The position numbers and the translations under genes were made by a program. From Candidatus Omnitrophota bacterium (GTDB taxonomy: Bacteria; Omnitrophota; Gorgyraeia; B26-G9), in NCBI GenBank assembly GCA_023136735.1, contig JAGLQQ010000030.1:1-7259 (forward strand): a DNA stretch of 7,259 nucleotides, read 5' to 3'. Below the pieces are notes generated by a model. It did not search any database. It was not told the origin of the DNA and was given only the letters and a program-made list of their open reading frames with translations. Positions 1 to 6,551 of this stretch are shown here, piece by piece. Numbering within the stretch: the first letter of the stretch is position 1; each line of letters opens with the position of its first letter.

Positions 1-59
1 AATCATTAAGTTATAGTAATCTATTTAACTTAAGTAAGAATGACCCAAAAAAAGTGGAT

Positions 60-210
60 AAGCTATCAGGTTGTGAAAACTATTTTTACTCATTCTCGCC
101 CTGCCTTAGGCAGGACTGCGAGGTAATATTAGTTTTTTAGACATTCATGTCAAAACTAATATTAAAATCCGCAAAAATAGTTATTCGCAACCTTAAAAAG
201 TAAATAGCTT
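60..210. repeat. Large composite foldback (three-way-junction palindrome) upstream of leuA
   Basis: The outer arms 69-87 (GGTTGTGAAAACTATTTTT) and 173-192 (AAAAATAGTTATTCGCAACC) pair along 19 positions with one G-U wobble (74/187) and one bulged A (183). A further 7-bp stem, AAGCTAT 60-66 with ATAGCTT 204-210, extends it across an asymmetric internal loop. Inside are two hairpins. One is CTCGC 95-99 with GCGAG 118-122, topped by CCTGCC 100-105 with GGCAGG 109-114. The other is TAATATTAGTTTT 124-136 with AAAACTAATATTA 152-164 (13 bp, perfect), topped by GACA 140-143 with TGTC 148-151. As RNA this would be a three-way junction ending about 16 nt before the leuA Shine-Dalgarno, leaving it exposed. 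It could be a miniature palindromic mobile or repeat element, a terminator-like spacer after an upstream gene, or a leuA leader. The pairing is seen directly; the role is unknown. Confidence 0.75.
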
Positions 211-236
211 TTGAAAAATAGATTCGAGGCAATGAC

Positions 237-1772
237 ATGAAAAAAAAGATAAAAATATTCGATACAACCCTAAGAGATGGAGAACAGGCACCAGGTGCTA
301 GTCTGAGTGATCAGGAAAAACTTGAAGTAGCGCACCAGCTTGTTCGTCTGGGGGTTGATGTTATTGAAGCAGGATTTCCGATTTCTTCTCCAGGTGATTT
401 TGAGAGTGTCAAGCAAATCGCCCGAAAAGTTAAAGGAGCAACTATCTGTGCTCTGGCCCGATCATTAAATAAAGATATAGAGGCTGCGGACATAGCACTT
501 AAGCCGGCAAAAAGAAAACGTATTCATGTTTTTTTAGCAACCTCTAAGATTCACATGAAATATAAACTGCGAAAAGCAGAAAGCGAAATAATCAACATTG
601 CTGAAAATGCTGTTAAGTATGCTCGTAAGTTTTCTGCTGATGTTCAGTTTTCTCCTGAAGACGCGTCGCGTACGGAAAAAGAGTTTCTTTACCGGGTTAT
701 CGAAAGAGTTATTAAAGCAGGAGCAACAACAGTTAATATCCCCGATACAGTGGGCTTTGCCCAGCCGGATGAATTCGGCGGACTTATTAAGCAGATAGTA
801 AACAATGTGCCGAATATAAACAAGGCTATTATTGCTGTGCATTGTCATAATGACCTTGGCCTTGCTGTGGCTAATTCACTTGCGGCTATCCGCAACGGAG
901 CGGGCCAGGTTGAGTGTACGGTAAACGGCATCGGAGAGAGAGCCGGGAACGCTGCATTAGAAGAGATTGTTATGAGTATTCGTACTCGTAAAGATAATTT
1001 CAAAAATATTTCTACTGGTATTAACACGAGGGAGATATATAAAACAAGCAGACTGGTGAGTAAATTGACCGGATTTGTTGTCGCGCCTAATAAAGCTATA
1101 GTAGGCGGTAATGCTTTCAGGCATGAATCAGGAATTCATCAGGACGGGGTGCTGAAAAAAAGACAGACATATGAGATTATTAGTCCTGAAGATGTGGGGT
1201 TTTATGGGGAGGGTCTTGTCCTTGGCAAACACTCGGGGAGGCATGCGCTTTCACAGCGTCTTGAGCAGATAGGTTTTAAGCTGAACAAAACACAGTTACA
1301 GAGTGCCTTCATACGTTTCAAAGAACTTGCCGATAAAAAGAAAGAGGTTTTTGAAGAAGATCTTATGTCGATTGTTGAAGAGCAGATGCAAGATGTTCCC
1401 CTGGTTTGGAGCCTTGTGGGTCTCGATTTCTACGGCGGCATTGGTGTTGAACCCAAAGTAGCGGTGGCACTTAAAAAAAACAACAAGACATTTAAAAAAA
1501 CATCAACTGGTGACGGTCCGGTAGACGCGTGTTATAAAGCAATTGAAAAAATAACAGGAATCAAAGCAAAATTGTTAGACTATTCTATACAGTCAATTAC
1601 CCGAGGTAAAGATGCCTTAGGAGAAGTTAATGTAAAGCTGAAGATTAAGCAGGAGGAGATAGCAGCGCGGGCTGCAAGTACTGATATTATCGAAGCATCT
1701 GCCAAGGCATATCTTAATGGAATAAACCGAGTGTTGTTTAAAACTAAGAAGTCTAAATCAATACGGCTTTGA
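237..1772 (+). CDS. leuA: 2-isopropylmalate synthase
   Basis: This enzyme condenses 2-oxoisovalerate with acetyl-CoA, the first committed step of leucine synthesis, in the cytoplasm. The 511-residue length is normal for the family. The N-terminal TIM barrel starts with FDTTLRDGEQ (residues 8-17; D9 is a metal ligand). HCHND at 202-206 supplies the two metal-binding histidines, and GERAGNAALEE (233-243) carries the asparagine ligand N238. RHESGIHQDG (295-304) and GKHSGRHA (330-337) are typical of the linker region. The C-terminal part (about 380-500), with GDGPVDA at 425-431 and a STDIIEASAKAYLNGINR stretch, is the LeuA regulatory/dimer domain, so feedback inhibition by leucine is likely. The start is the ATG 7 nt after GAGG (226-229). 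It is probably the first gene of a leuA-aroE-pilD-aroC run. Citramalate synthase is the main alternative, but HVFLATSKIHMKYKL (97-111) is the usual LeuA form. Confidence 0.95.
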   Translation: MKKKIKIFDTTLRDGEQAPGASLSDQEKLEVAHQLVRLGVDVIEAGFPISSPGDFESVKQIARKVKGATICALARSLNKDIEAADIALKPAKRKRIHVFLATSKIHMKYKLRKAESEIINIAENAVKYARKFSADVQFSPEDASRTEKEFLYRVIERVIKAGATTVNIPDTVGFAQPDEFGGLIKQIVNNVPNINKAIIAVHCHNDLGLAVANSLAAIRNGAGQVECTVNGIGERAGNAALEEIVMSIRTRKDNFKNISTGINTREIYKTSRLVSKLTGFVVAPNKAIVGGNAFRHESGIHQDGVLKKRQTYEIISPEDVGFYGEGLVLGKHSGRHALSQRLEQIGFKLNKTQLQSAFIRFKELADKKKEVFEEDLMSIVEEQMQDVPLVWSLVGLDFYGGIGVEPKVAVALKKNNKTFKKTSTGDGPVDACYKAIEKITGIKAKLLDYSIQSITRGKDALGEVNVKLKIKQEEIAARAASTDIIEASAKAYLNGINRVLFKTKKSKSIRL

Positions 1773-1813
1773 TTAAATATTTTAGTTAAAACCGCGCACA
1801 AAGGCAGGTAGAC

Positions 1814-2701
1814 ATGGAATTAAATAAGAAGCAAATATATGGCCTTATCGGATGTCCGGTTAAGCACAGTTTTTCCGCGGCGATGCATAATGCTGCTTTC
1901 ACTCATTTGGGAATGAACGCTGAGTATAAACTTTTTGAAATAAATCCTCAAGAGCTGAAGTATTTCTTTCATCGGATTATACCTTTGAAAGATATAAATG
2001 GGGAGGAGTTTTCTTATAATGATCTTCATGGTTTTAATGTTACTATTCCGCATAAAGAAGCGGTGCTTGAATTTTTAAATGAAACATCCTCTGCAGCTGT
2101 TGATATCAAAGCGGTCAATACTATTAGTGTGTATAATGGCAGTGAGTTTAAAGGCATTAATACGGATTTTTTAGGCTTCACCCGCCATATAACCGAGATG
2201 GATGTAAATACAGGCAAAGTAGGTATGATCGGAGCTGGTGGAGCTGCAAGAGCTGTTGCTTATGCTTTAAAAGTAAAGAAAGCATTAGAACTTGTTATAT
2301 ATGATCAAGACAATCAAAAGGCAAAATTATTGGCAAGAGATGTTAACTCTTGGGATTCAACATGTTCGGCTTATGCGGTAGATTCCATTGAGGCCTTAAA
2401 TCTTTATGATAAAACCTTGCTGGTCAATGCCTCGCCGGTTGGAATGCAAGATAGTGACCCATTGCTTATTAGCGAAAAAATGCTGCATAAAGATCTTTTT
2501 GTTTATGACCTGATATATAATCCCTCAGACACTAAATTACTCATGTTAGCAAAGGATCAGGGATTACGATGTCGCAACGGACTGAAAATGCTTTTGTACC
2601 AGGGGGTGCTTGCATTTGAACACTGGAGCGGTATTGACGCACCGAAGGAGGCAATGTTCGAGGCCTTAAAAGGAGAAATAAATGCCAGTGATAATACTTA
2701 A
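1814..2701 (+). CDS. aroE: Shikimate dehydrogenase
   Basis: This enzyme reduces 3-dehydroshikimate to shikimate, the fourth step of the chorismate pathway, in the cytoplasm. The N-terminal substrate domain shows GCPVKHSFSAAMHN (13-26), NVTIPHKE (75-82, catalytic K81) and NTDFLGF (116-122, catalytic D118). The Rossmann domain has the GAGGAARA loop (140-147), NASPVGM (205-211) and a C-terminal GLKMLLYQGVLAFEHWSG (256-273). At 295 residues it is slightly long, with about ten extra residues (roughly 54-70) before NVTIPHK. After the second beta strand the usual NRT, which grips the NADP phosphate, is DQD (164-166), which may favour NAD. The start ATG follows AAGG/AGGT at 1801-1809, 41 nt after leuA. 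Its last 20 bp overlap the prepilin peptidase gene, so the two are probably translationally coupled. Confidence 0.94.
   Translation: MELNKKQIYGLIGCPVKHSFSAAMHNAAFTHLGMNAEYKLFEINPQELKYFFHRIIPLKDINGEEFSYNDLHGFNVTIPHKEAVLEFLNETSSAAVDIKAVNTISVYNGSEFKGINTDFLGFTRHITEMDVNTGKVGMIGAGGAARAVAYALKVKKALELVIYDQDNQKAKLLARDVNSWDSTCSAYAVDSIEALNLYDKTLLVNASPVGMQDSDPLLISEKMLHKDLFVYDLIYNPSDTKLLMLAKDQGLRCRNGLKMLLYQGVLAFEHWSGIDAPKEAMFEALKGEINASDNT
2670..2675 (+). promoter_or_regulatory. Shine-Dalgarno for the prepilin peptidase inside aroE
   Basis: AAGGAG lies 6 nt before the ATG at 2682, within the last codons of aroE. It fixes the start of the downstream gene and makes the 20-bp overlap credible as a coupled junction rather than a wrong start. 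Confidence 0.8.
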
Positions 2702-3692
2702 AAGCATAATTTTTATTTTCGGCGCTCTCATTGGCAGTTTTCTTAATGTATGTATTTACCGAATGCCTAGATCTGGAAAAGTTGAAAAGGAAGATTTCTT
2801 AAAGATTTCGGGAAGCCAAGAGCATGCGGATAATCTATGGCAGGATTTGATCGCAAGCGGTTATATTGATGAAGACGGGTTTGTTGAAGGAAAGTTTAGA
2901 AAACTTAGAAAGAAGAAAAAAGAAGAGGGGTTTCTCTTAGAAGGGAAATACGCCAAAAGTAAAAAACAGATTTTTGATATCATCAATAAATCTTTTGAGC
3001 TAAGTGTTGATAAGCCCAAGCGTTCTTTTTGTCCGCATTGCCAGAAACAGGTTTTATGGTATGACAATATTCCCATGTTAAGTTATCTTGCGCTTTCAGG
3101 GCGTTGCCGTTTTTGTAAAAAACAGATATCTTTCCGTTATTTTTTTGTTGAGTTTCTTACAGCGGCTTTACTGGTAGTGTTGTATGGATATTTTGGCTTA
3201 TCAGCTAAGTTTTTTATTTACAGTTTGCTGACCTGTGCTTTAATTGCGGCAACTTTTATTGATTTTGACTTTCAAATCATTCCTGATGAAATTACCCTGG
3301 GAGGCCTGGTGGTGGGAATGATTTTATCAATAATATTCCCTCAATTGCACGATACTCCTTTGCGGATGCACGCGCTTATGTATTCACTGCTTGGAATACT
3401 GTGCGGGGGAGGCAGTATATACCTAATCGGAAGATTTGGAGAAATACTATTCAAAAAAGAAAGTATGGGTGGAGGCGATGTTAAATTTCTGGCAATGATA
3501 GGCGCGGTTTTAGGCTGGCAATTTGCATTGCTTATATTTTTTCTCGCTCCCTTTTTTGGCGCGGTGGTGGGGATAATAGCAAGACTCACTAAAGGAGCGG
3601 AAGTGATTCCCTATGGTCCTTATCTTTCGCTGGCTACCTTTCTGGTAATAATATGGGGGAATAATATACTGGCGTATTTGTTTTATTTCTAA
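2682..3692 (+). CDS. pilD: Type IV prepilin peptidase / N-methyltransferase with an extra cytoplasmic insert
   Basis: This is an inner-membrane aspartyl protease (A24 family) that cleaves the leader of type IV pilins and type II secretion pseudopilins, and usually methylates the new N-terminus. Helix 1 (about 4-23) leads into GSFLNVCIYRMPR (18-30), the family hallmark. The paired cysteines CPHC (117-120) and CRFC (142-145), with WYDNIPMLSYL between them, form the usual zinc-type loop. The protease aspartates are D194 in FIDFDFQIIPDEIT (192-205) and D266 in GGGDVK (263-268). About seven or eight hydrophobic helices follow. At 336 residues it is long. Family members normally go from the RxPR motif to CPxC in about ten residues, but here residues 31-112 intervene: a charged, lysine-rich, helical-looking segment. 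It sits between two shikimate-pathway genes, overlapping aroE and 19 nt before aroC, which suggests cotranscription without a functional link. No pilin genes are visible in the window. Confidence 0.93.
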   Translation: MPVIILKSIIFIFGALIGSFLNVCIYRMPRSGKVEKEDFLKISGSQEHADNLWQDLIASGYIDEDGFVEGKFRKLRKKKKEEGFLLEGKYAKSKKQIFDIINKSFELSVDKPKRSFCPHCQKQVLWYDNIPMLSYLALSGRCRFCKKQISFRYFFVEFLTAALLVVLYGYFGLSAKFFIYSLLTCALIAATFIDFDFQIIPDEITLGGLVVGMILSIIFPQLHDTPLRMHALMYSLLGILCGGGSIYLIGRFGEILFKKESMGGGDVKFLAMIGAVLGWQFALLIFFLAPFFGAVVGIIARLTKGAEVIPYGPYLSLATFLVIIWGNNILAYLFYF

Positions 3693-3711
3693 AAAATATG
3701 AGAGGCTAATT

Positions 3712-4737
3712 ATGTTACGTTTTATAAGTGCTGGTGAATCGCATGGAGAAAGCATGGTGGGTATTCTTGAGGGGCTGCCTGCGGGATTAACTATCGATGT
3801 TGGATTTATCAATAAAGAGCTTGCCAGACGTCAGCTTGGATATGGGCGGGGAGGCAGGATGAAGATAGAAAAAGATGCGATTCATATCTTATCCGGCATT
3901 AAAGGAAAAAAAACAATAGGCAGTCCGGTTTCTTTCTCAATCAAGAATAAGGATTTTAAGATTAATGTCTTGCCGTCTGTTAGCGAGCCGAGGCCTGGAC
4001 ATGCAGACTTGAGTGGAGCTTTAAAATATGGATTTACTGATATTCGCTGTGTTTTGGAGCGGGCCTCTGCAAGAGAAACAGTTGTCCGAGTAGCCGCTGG
4101 TTCGATTTGTAAAATACTGCTGAGGGAGTTTGGCATTAGCATTAAAAGCACGAGGATAAGTGTTGGAGGACAGACAAGTTTTAAAAAGATAAAAGAAATA
4201 ATAGATATAGCCAAAAATAAAGGTGACAGCCTGGGAGGTGTTTTTCAAGTGCAGGCGGCAAATGTCCCTGTAGGACTAGGTAGTTATGTCCATTACGATC
4301 GCAGGCTTGATGCGCGTTTGGCATCAGGATTAATGTCTATTCCGGCAATCAAGGCAGTTGAATTCGGCGCGGGATTTGAAAGTGCGTCAAAGCTTGGCTC
4401 TGAGATTCACGACGTGATAAAGCACTCGAAATCTAAAGGTTTTTATCGGATGACAAATAATGCAGGAGGTCTTGAGGGTGGTATGAGTAACGGAGAAATT
4501 ATCGTTGCCAGATGCGCGATGAAGCCGATAGCAACATTGGGCAGTCCTCTGCCCAGTGTGCATATAAAAACGAAAAAACAGGTTAAAGCATCTGTGCAGC
4601 GTTCAGATATAAGCGCGGTTGAGGCTGCTGGTGTTATTGGCGAGAGCATGATGGCAATTGTTATAGCAGATGCATTCCTCGAAAAATTCGGTTCAGATAA
4701 TCTTAAGCAAATAAAAAAGCACTACAAATCACAATAG
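3712..4737 (+). CDS. aroC: Chorismate synthase
   Basis: This enzyme makes chorismate from 5-enolpyruvylshikimate 3-phosphate using reduced FMN, the last step of the shared aromatic pathway. Conserved features are GESHG (8-12, active-site H11), RRQLGYGRGGRMKIEKD (39-55), RPGHAD (94-99, H97), ERASARETVVRVAAG (116-130), GSYVHYDRRLDARLA (190-204) and TNNAGGLEGGMSNGE (248-262). The wording is that of the Bacillus/Thermotoga-type enzyme rather than the E. coli type. At 341 residues it is compact. The stretch between NKDFK (79-83) and RPGHAD is shorter than usual, and so is the segment around 150-165. All the motifs I know are intact, so it should be active. The start follows AGAGG (3701-3705) by 6 nt, 19 nt after the prepilin peptidase. 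With aroE it gives two steps of one pathway in this run. Confidence 0.95.
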   Translation: MLRFISAGESHGESMVGILEGLPAGLTIDVGFINKELARRQLGYGRGGRMKIEKDAIHILSGIKGKKTIGSPVSFSIKNKDFKINVLPSVSEPRPGHADLSGALKYGFTDIRCVLERASARETVVRVAAGSICKILLREFGISIKSTRISVGGQTSFKKIKEIIDIAKNKGDSLGGVFQVQAANVPVGLGSYVHYDRRLDARLASGLMSIPAIKAVEFGAGFESASKLGSEIHDVIKHSKSKGFYRMTNNAGGLEGGMSNGEIIVARCAMKPIATLGSPLPSVHIKTKKQVKASVQRSDISAVEAAGVIGESMMAIVIADAFLEKFGSDNLKQIKKHYKSQ

Positions 4738-4887
4738 AAATTAAGGGGCATTCTTATTTGGGTTGGTTTAATAGTTGTAATCTTGTTTTAATCTGTGTAA
4801 TCATGTTCTTTCTTCCACCTTTAATGTGAAAGAACCAAAATTAATGTGTGAGCTATTTAGCGGTTTAATAATTTTGCTTCTTAATAA
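4738..4887. other. Intergenic gap between the two gene blocks
   Basis: This AT-rich 150-bp spacer is the longest gap between genes inside the cluster. I see no open frame with coding character. It holds three TAATC copies (4778, 4789, 4798) and a hairpin (4805-4835). A weak promoter-like pair is TTGGTT (4763-4768) and TTTAAT (4787-4792) with an 18-bp spacer. The gap probably separates the aroC transcript from the DUF4416 transcript, but neither a strong terminator nor a strong promoter can be shown. Confidence 0.4.
4805..4835 (+). terminator. Weak hairpin between aroC and DUF4416, possible terminator
   Basis: GTTCTTTC (4805-4812) pairs perfectly with GAAAGAAC (4828-4835) around a 15-nt loop. 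Neither strand has a T run after it, so it is not a standard intrinsic terminator. It might slow transcription, stabilise the aroC 3' end or do nothing. Confidence 0.3.
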
Positions 4888-5424
4888 ATGGTTTCTAAAA
4901 TGGGTAAAATTTGCAAGCAAAAATCAGTAAAACTCATAATCGGCCTTATAGGAAAAGAAAATTTATTTAGTAAAGTAAAAGCAAAGTTATTAACTAAATT
5001 CGGCATGATTGATTTTTCCAGTACAATTTTAGATTTTACTTCCACCGATTACTACAATAGGGAAATGGGATCAGATTTAAAACGCCAGTTCCTGTCTTTT
5101 AAGCGCTTAATCTCTCCCGATATGCTGCCGGATATAAAAAATTATACAAATACCCTCGAGAGCAATTTTTATTCTGGGAATAAAAGGCGGTTAGTTAATA
5201 TTGACCCCGGGTATCTAAGCATTGCGAAGTTGGTGTTAGCGACTACAAAAGACCATCAGCATCGTATTTATTTGGGCAAGGGGATATTTGCAGAGGTAAC
5301 ATTGCGTTATAAGGGTAAAACTTTTTGTTCCTGGGATTGGACCTATCCTGACTATTGCACAAAGGAATACATTTCTATATTTAATCAGCTGCGCAAAGAA
5401 TTATACAAAGCAAAGGAAAGCTAA
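4888..5424 (+). CDS. DUF4416 family protein
   Basis: This is a conserved protein of unknown function; databases often label such proteins GTP-binding, but I see no P-loop. The family pattern is clear: VKLIIGLI (14-21), FGMIDF (38-43), TDYYNREMGSDLKRQFLSF (53-71), LVNIDPGYLSIAKLVLATTKD (102-122), HRIYLGKGIFAEVTL (125-139) and WTYPDY (151-156). The 178-residue length is usual. It has no signal peptide or membrane segment, so it is probably cytoplasmic. The start is uncertain. A TAA codon immediately precedes the ATG at 4888, so this is the earliest possible start, but neither it nor the in-frame ATG at 4900 has a Shine-Dalgarno. Its AAAGGA (5412-5417) serves the next gene, which starts 2 nt after its stop, so the two are tightly coupled. 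The family is sure; the role is not known. Confidence 0.85.
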   Translation: MVSKMGKICKQKSVKLIIGLIGKENLFSKVKAKLLTKFGMIDFSSTILDFTSTDYYNREMGSDLKRQFLSFKRLISPDMLPDIKNYTNTLESNFYSGNKRRLVNIDPGYLSIAKLVLATTKDHQHRIYLGKGIFAEVTLRYKGKTFCSWDWTYPDYCTKEYISIFNQLRKELYKAKES

Positions 5425-5426
5425 TA

Positions 5427-6533
5427 ATGACTGGAGCTAACAGTTTTTATTCAAAGCTCAAGAATTGGTTCTTTATTTTAAATCTTGTCTTTACGTTTCT
5501 TTTCTTTTTTCTTATGTCGTATAGTTTTTCCCGTCCGCTGCGTGAGAGTATAACTAATTTTACCGGCAATGCTATTATTGTAATAACAGTGTATTTTTTC
5601 CTATTTTATCTTTTCTATTTTCTTTTTGTTTTTATCTTGAGGTATCTGGAAGGATTTATCTTATATAATCGCATGCATGATAAAAAACAGAAATTTCAAG
5701 GGTGGTTTAAAGAATTGGTTCAAAAGGAAATTTTAACTTTTTCACTTCTGCTAATCGGCGTGCAGGTGCTCTATTTTTTTCTTGAGACAAGTGCGGATTC
5801 CTGGTGGATTCATATGGCGGTACTATCTATTCTTGTTCTTAATGCATGGGAATTCCTGCCTAATTGGGTGGTCCCATATTATTCGAGGCATAAAGATCTT
5901 AATGATAAAGAACTTAAAGAGCGTTTCCTGAAACTGGCTGAAAGAGGCGGGATAAGGATTCTGAAAATTTCAATATATAATGATAGCAAGGCAAAGGTAG
6001 TGGTTTTAGGGCTAAAGCATTCCAGAGTGCTTATTTTGAGTGACGCGGTACTTGAGTATGCTCCTGAGGAAATGGAAGTTCTGGTTGCTTTGGAAATAGC
6101 TAAGCTGCGAGGAGGGTATGTCTGGAAAAAAGCTCTTATTGAGGCGCTTGGGATGTTTGTGACTTTTTTACTTGTGCATTTTACCCTTGAGTCTGTCTGT
6201 ATTAAATTCGGTTTTGAGTTCATCTTTGATATTGCAACATTGCCGGTAGTATTGGGATTGTTTTTTTTGTTTTTTCTGGCGATATGGTTCGTTGTGAATT
6301 ATTTTAAACTGTACAGTTCTAAGGGAAATGATGAGTATGCCTTGCGTCTTTCAAAAACACCGGAGGCATTTGTGTCCTTAATAATCCGCGAAACACAACA
6401 GGGTGAACAGGTGAATCAGGCTATTTACTTTTTTGAAAAAATACTTTTTGCTAAAAGTTCGGTTTCCCAGAGAATGATGCTTGCCCAAGACTATGCTCAG
6501 GATATGCTTTTTGAAAATATGCATAAAGCTTAA
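5427..6533 (+). CDS. Ste24/M48-like membrane protein lacking the zinc site (predicted pseudoprotease)
   Basis: This integral membrane protein has the layout of Ste24/CAAX protease 1 (M48). Hydrophobic helices lie at about 12-31, 48-73, 102-120, 126-150, 236-257 and 268-292. GFILYNRMHDKKQKFQGWFKE (76-96) matches the Ste24 N-terminal loop. LPNWVVPYYSRHKDLNDKELKER (144-166) matches the P-x-PLF-x-x-x-PL-x-D-x-EL region. VVLGLKHSRVLILSDAVLEYAPEEMEVLVALEIAKLRGG (192-230) matches the region ending in HELGHWK. At the catalytic site HExxH is L222-E-I-A-K226: both histidines are gone and only E223 remains. Downstream, the ExxAD motif reads S298-K-G-N-D302, so by ungapped alignment the third ligand is serine. 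The later HPxxxERI region is KSSVSQRM (343-350). The reading frame and fold are otherwise intact, so it is probably expressed but not a zinc protease. The real function is unknown. It starts 2 nt after DUF4416 and ends 18 nt before DUF523. Confidence 0.8.
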   Translation: MTGANSFYSKLKNWFFILNLVFTFLFFFLMSYSFSRPLRESITNFTGNAIIVITVYFFLFYLFYFLFVFILRYLEGFILYNRMHDKKQKFQGWFKELVQKEILTFSLLLIGVQVLYFFLETSADSWWIHMAVLSILVLNAWEFLPNWVVPYYSRHKDLNDKELKERFLKLAERGGIRILKISIYNDSKAKVVVLGLKHSRVLILSDAVLEYAPEEMEVLVALEIAKLRGGYVWKKALIEALGMFVTFLLVHFTLESVCIKFGFEFIFDIATLPVVLGLFFLFFLAIWFVVNYFKLYSSKGNDEYALRLSKTPEAFVSLIIRETQQGEQVNQAIYFFEKILFAKSSVSQRMMLAQDYAQDMLFENMHKA

Positions 6534-6551
6534 CTTGAAAATGGAGATAAG

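Noticed and set aside
3..140. C-terminal end of an upstream gene in frame 3
   Set aside because: The frame is open from the left edge to a TAG at 138, but it runs straight through the foldback and its 45-residue translation looks like no protein I know.
60..210. Integron attC site
   Set aside because: The length and foldback shape fit, but the arms lack GTTRRRY and its RYYYAAC partner (the left arm reads GTTGTGA and the right arm TCGCAAC), and no integrase or cassette array is seen.
1..236. T-box or leucine attenuator before leuA
   Set aside because: There is no T-box core sequence, no leader peptide rich in leucine codons and no hairpin followed by a T run.
534..848. Antisense open frame of 104 codons in leuA
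   Set aside because: It lies wholly opposite a well-conserved coding region and its translation has no recognisable features. The same holds for the antisense frames opposite aroC (3882-4214) and the M48-like gene (5879-6223).
4778..4802. Tandem repeat or CRISPR-like array from three TAATC copies
   Set aside because: The units are only five bases, unevenly spaced (11 and 9) and easily expected by chance in AT-rich DNA.
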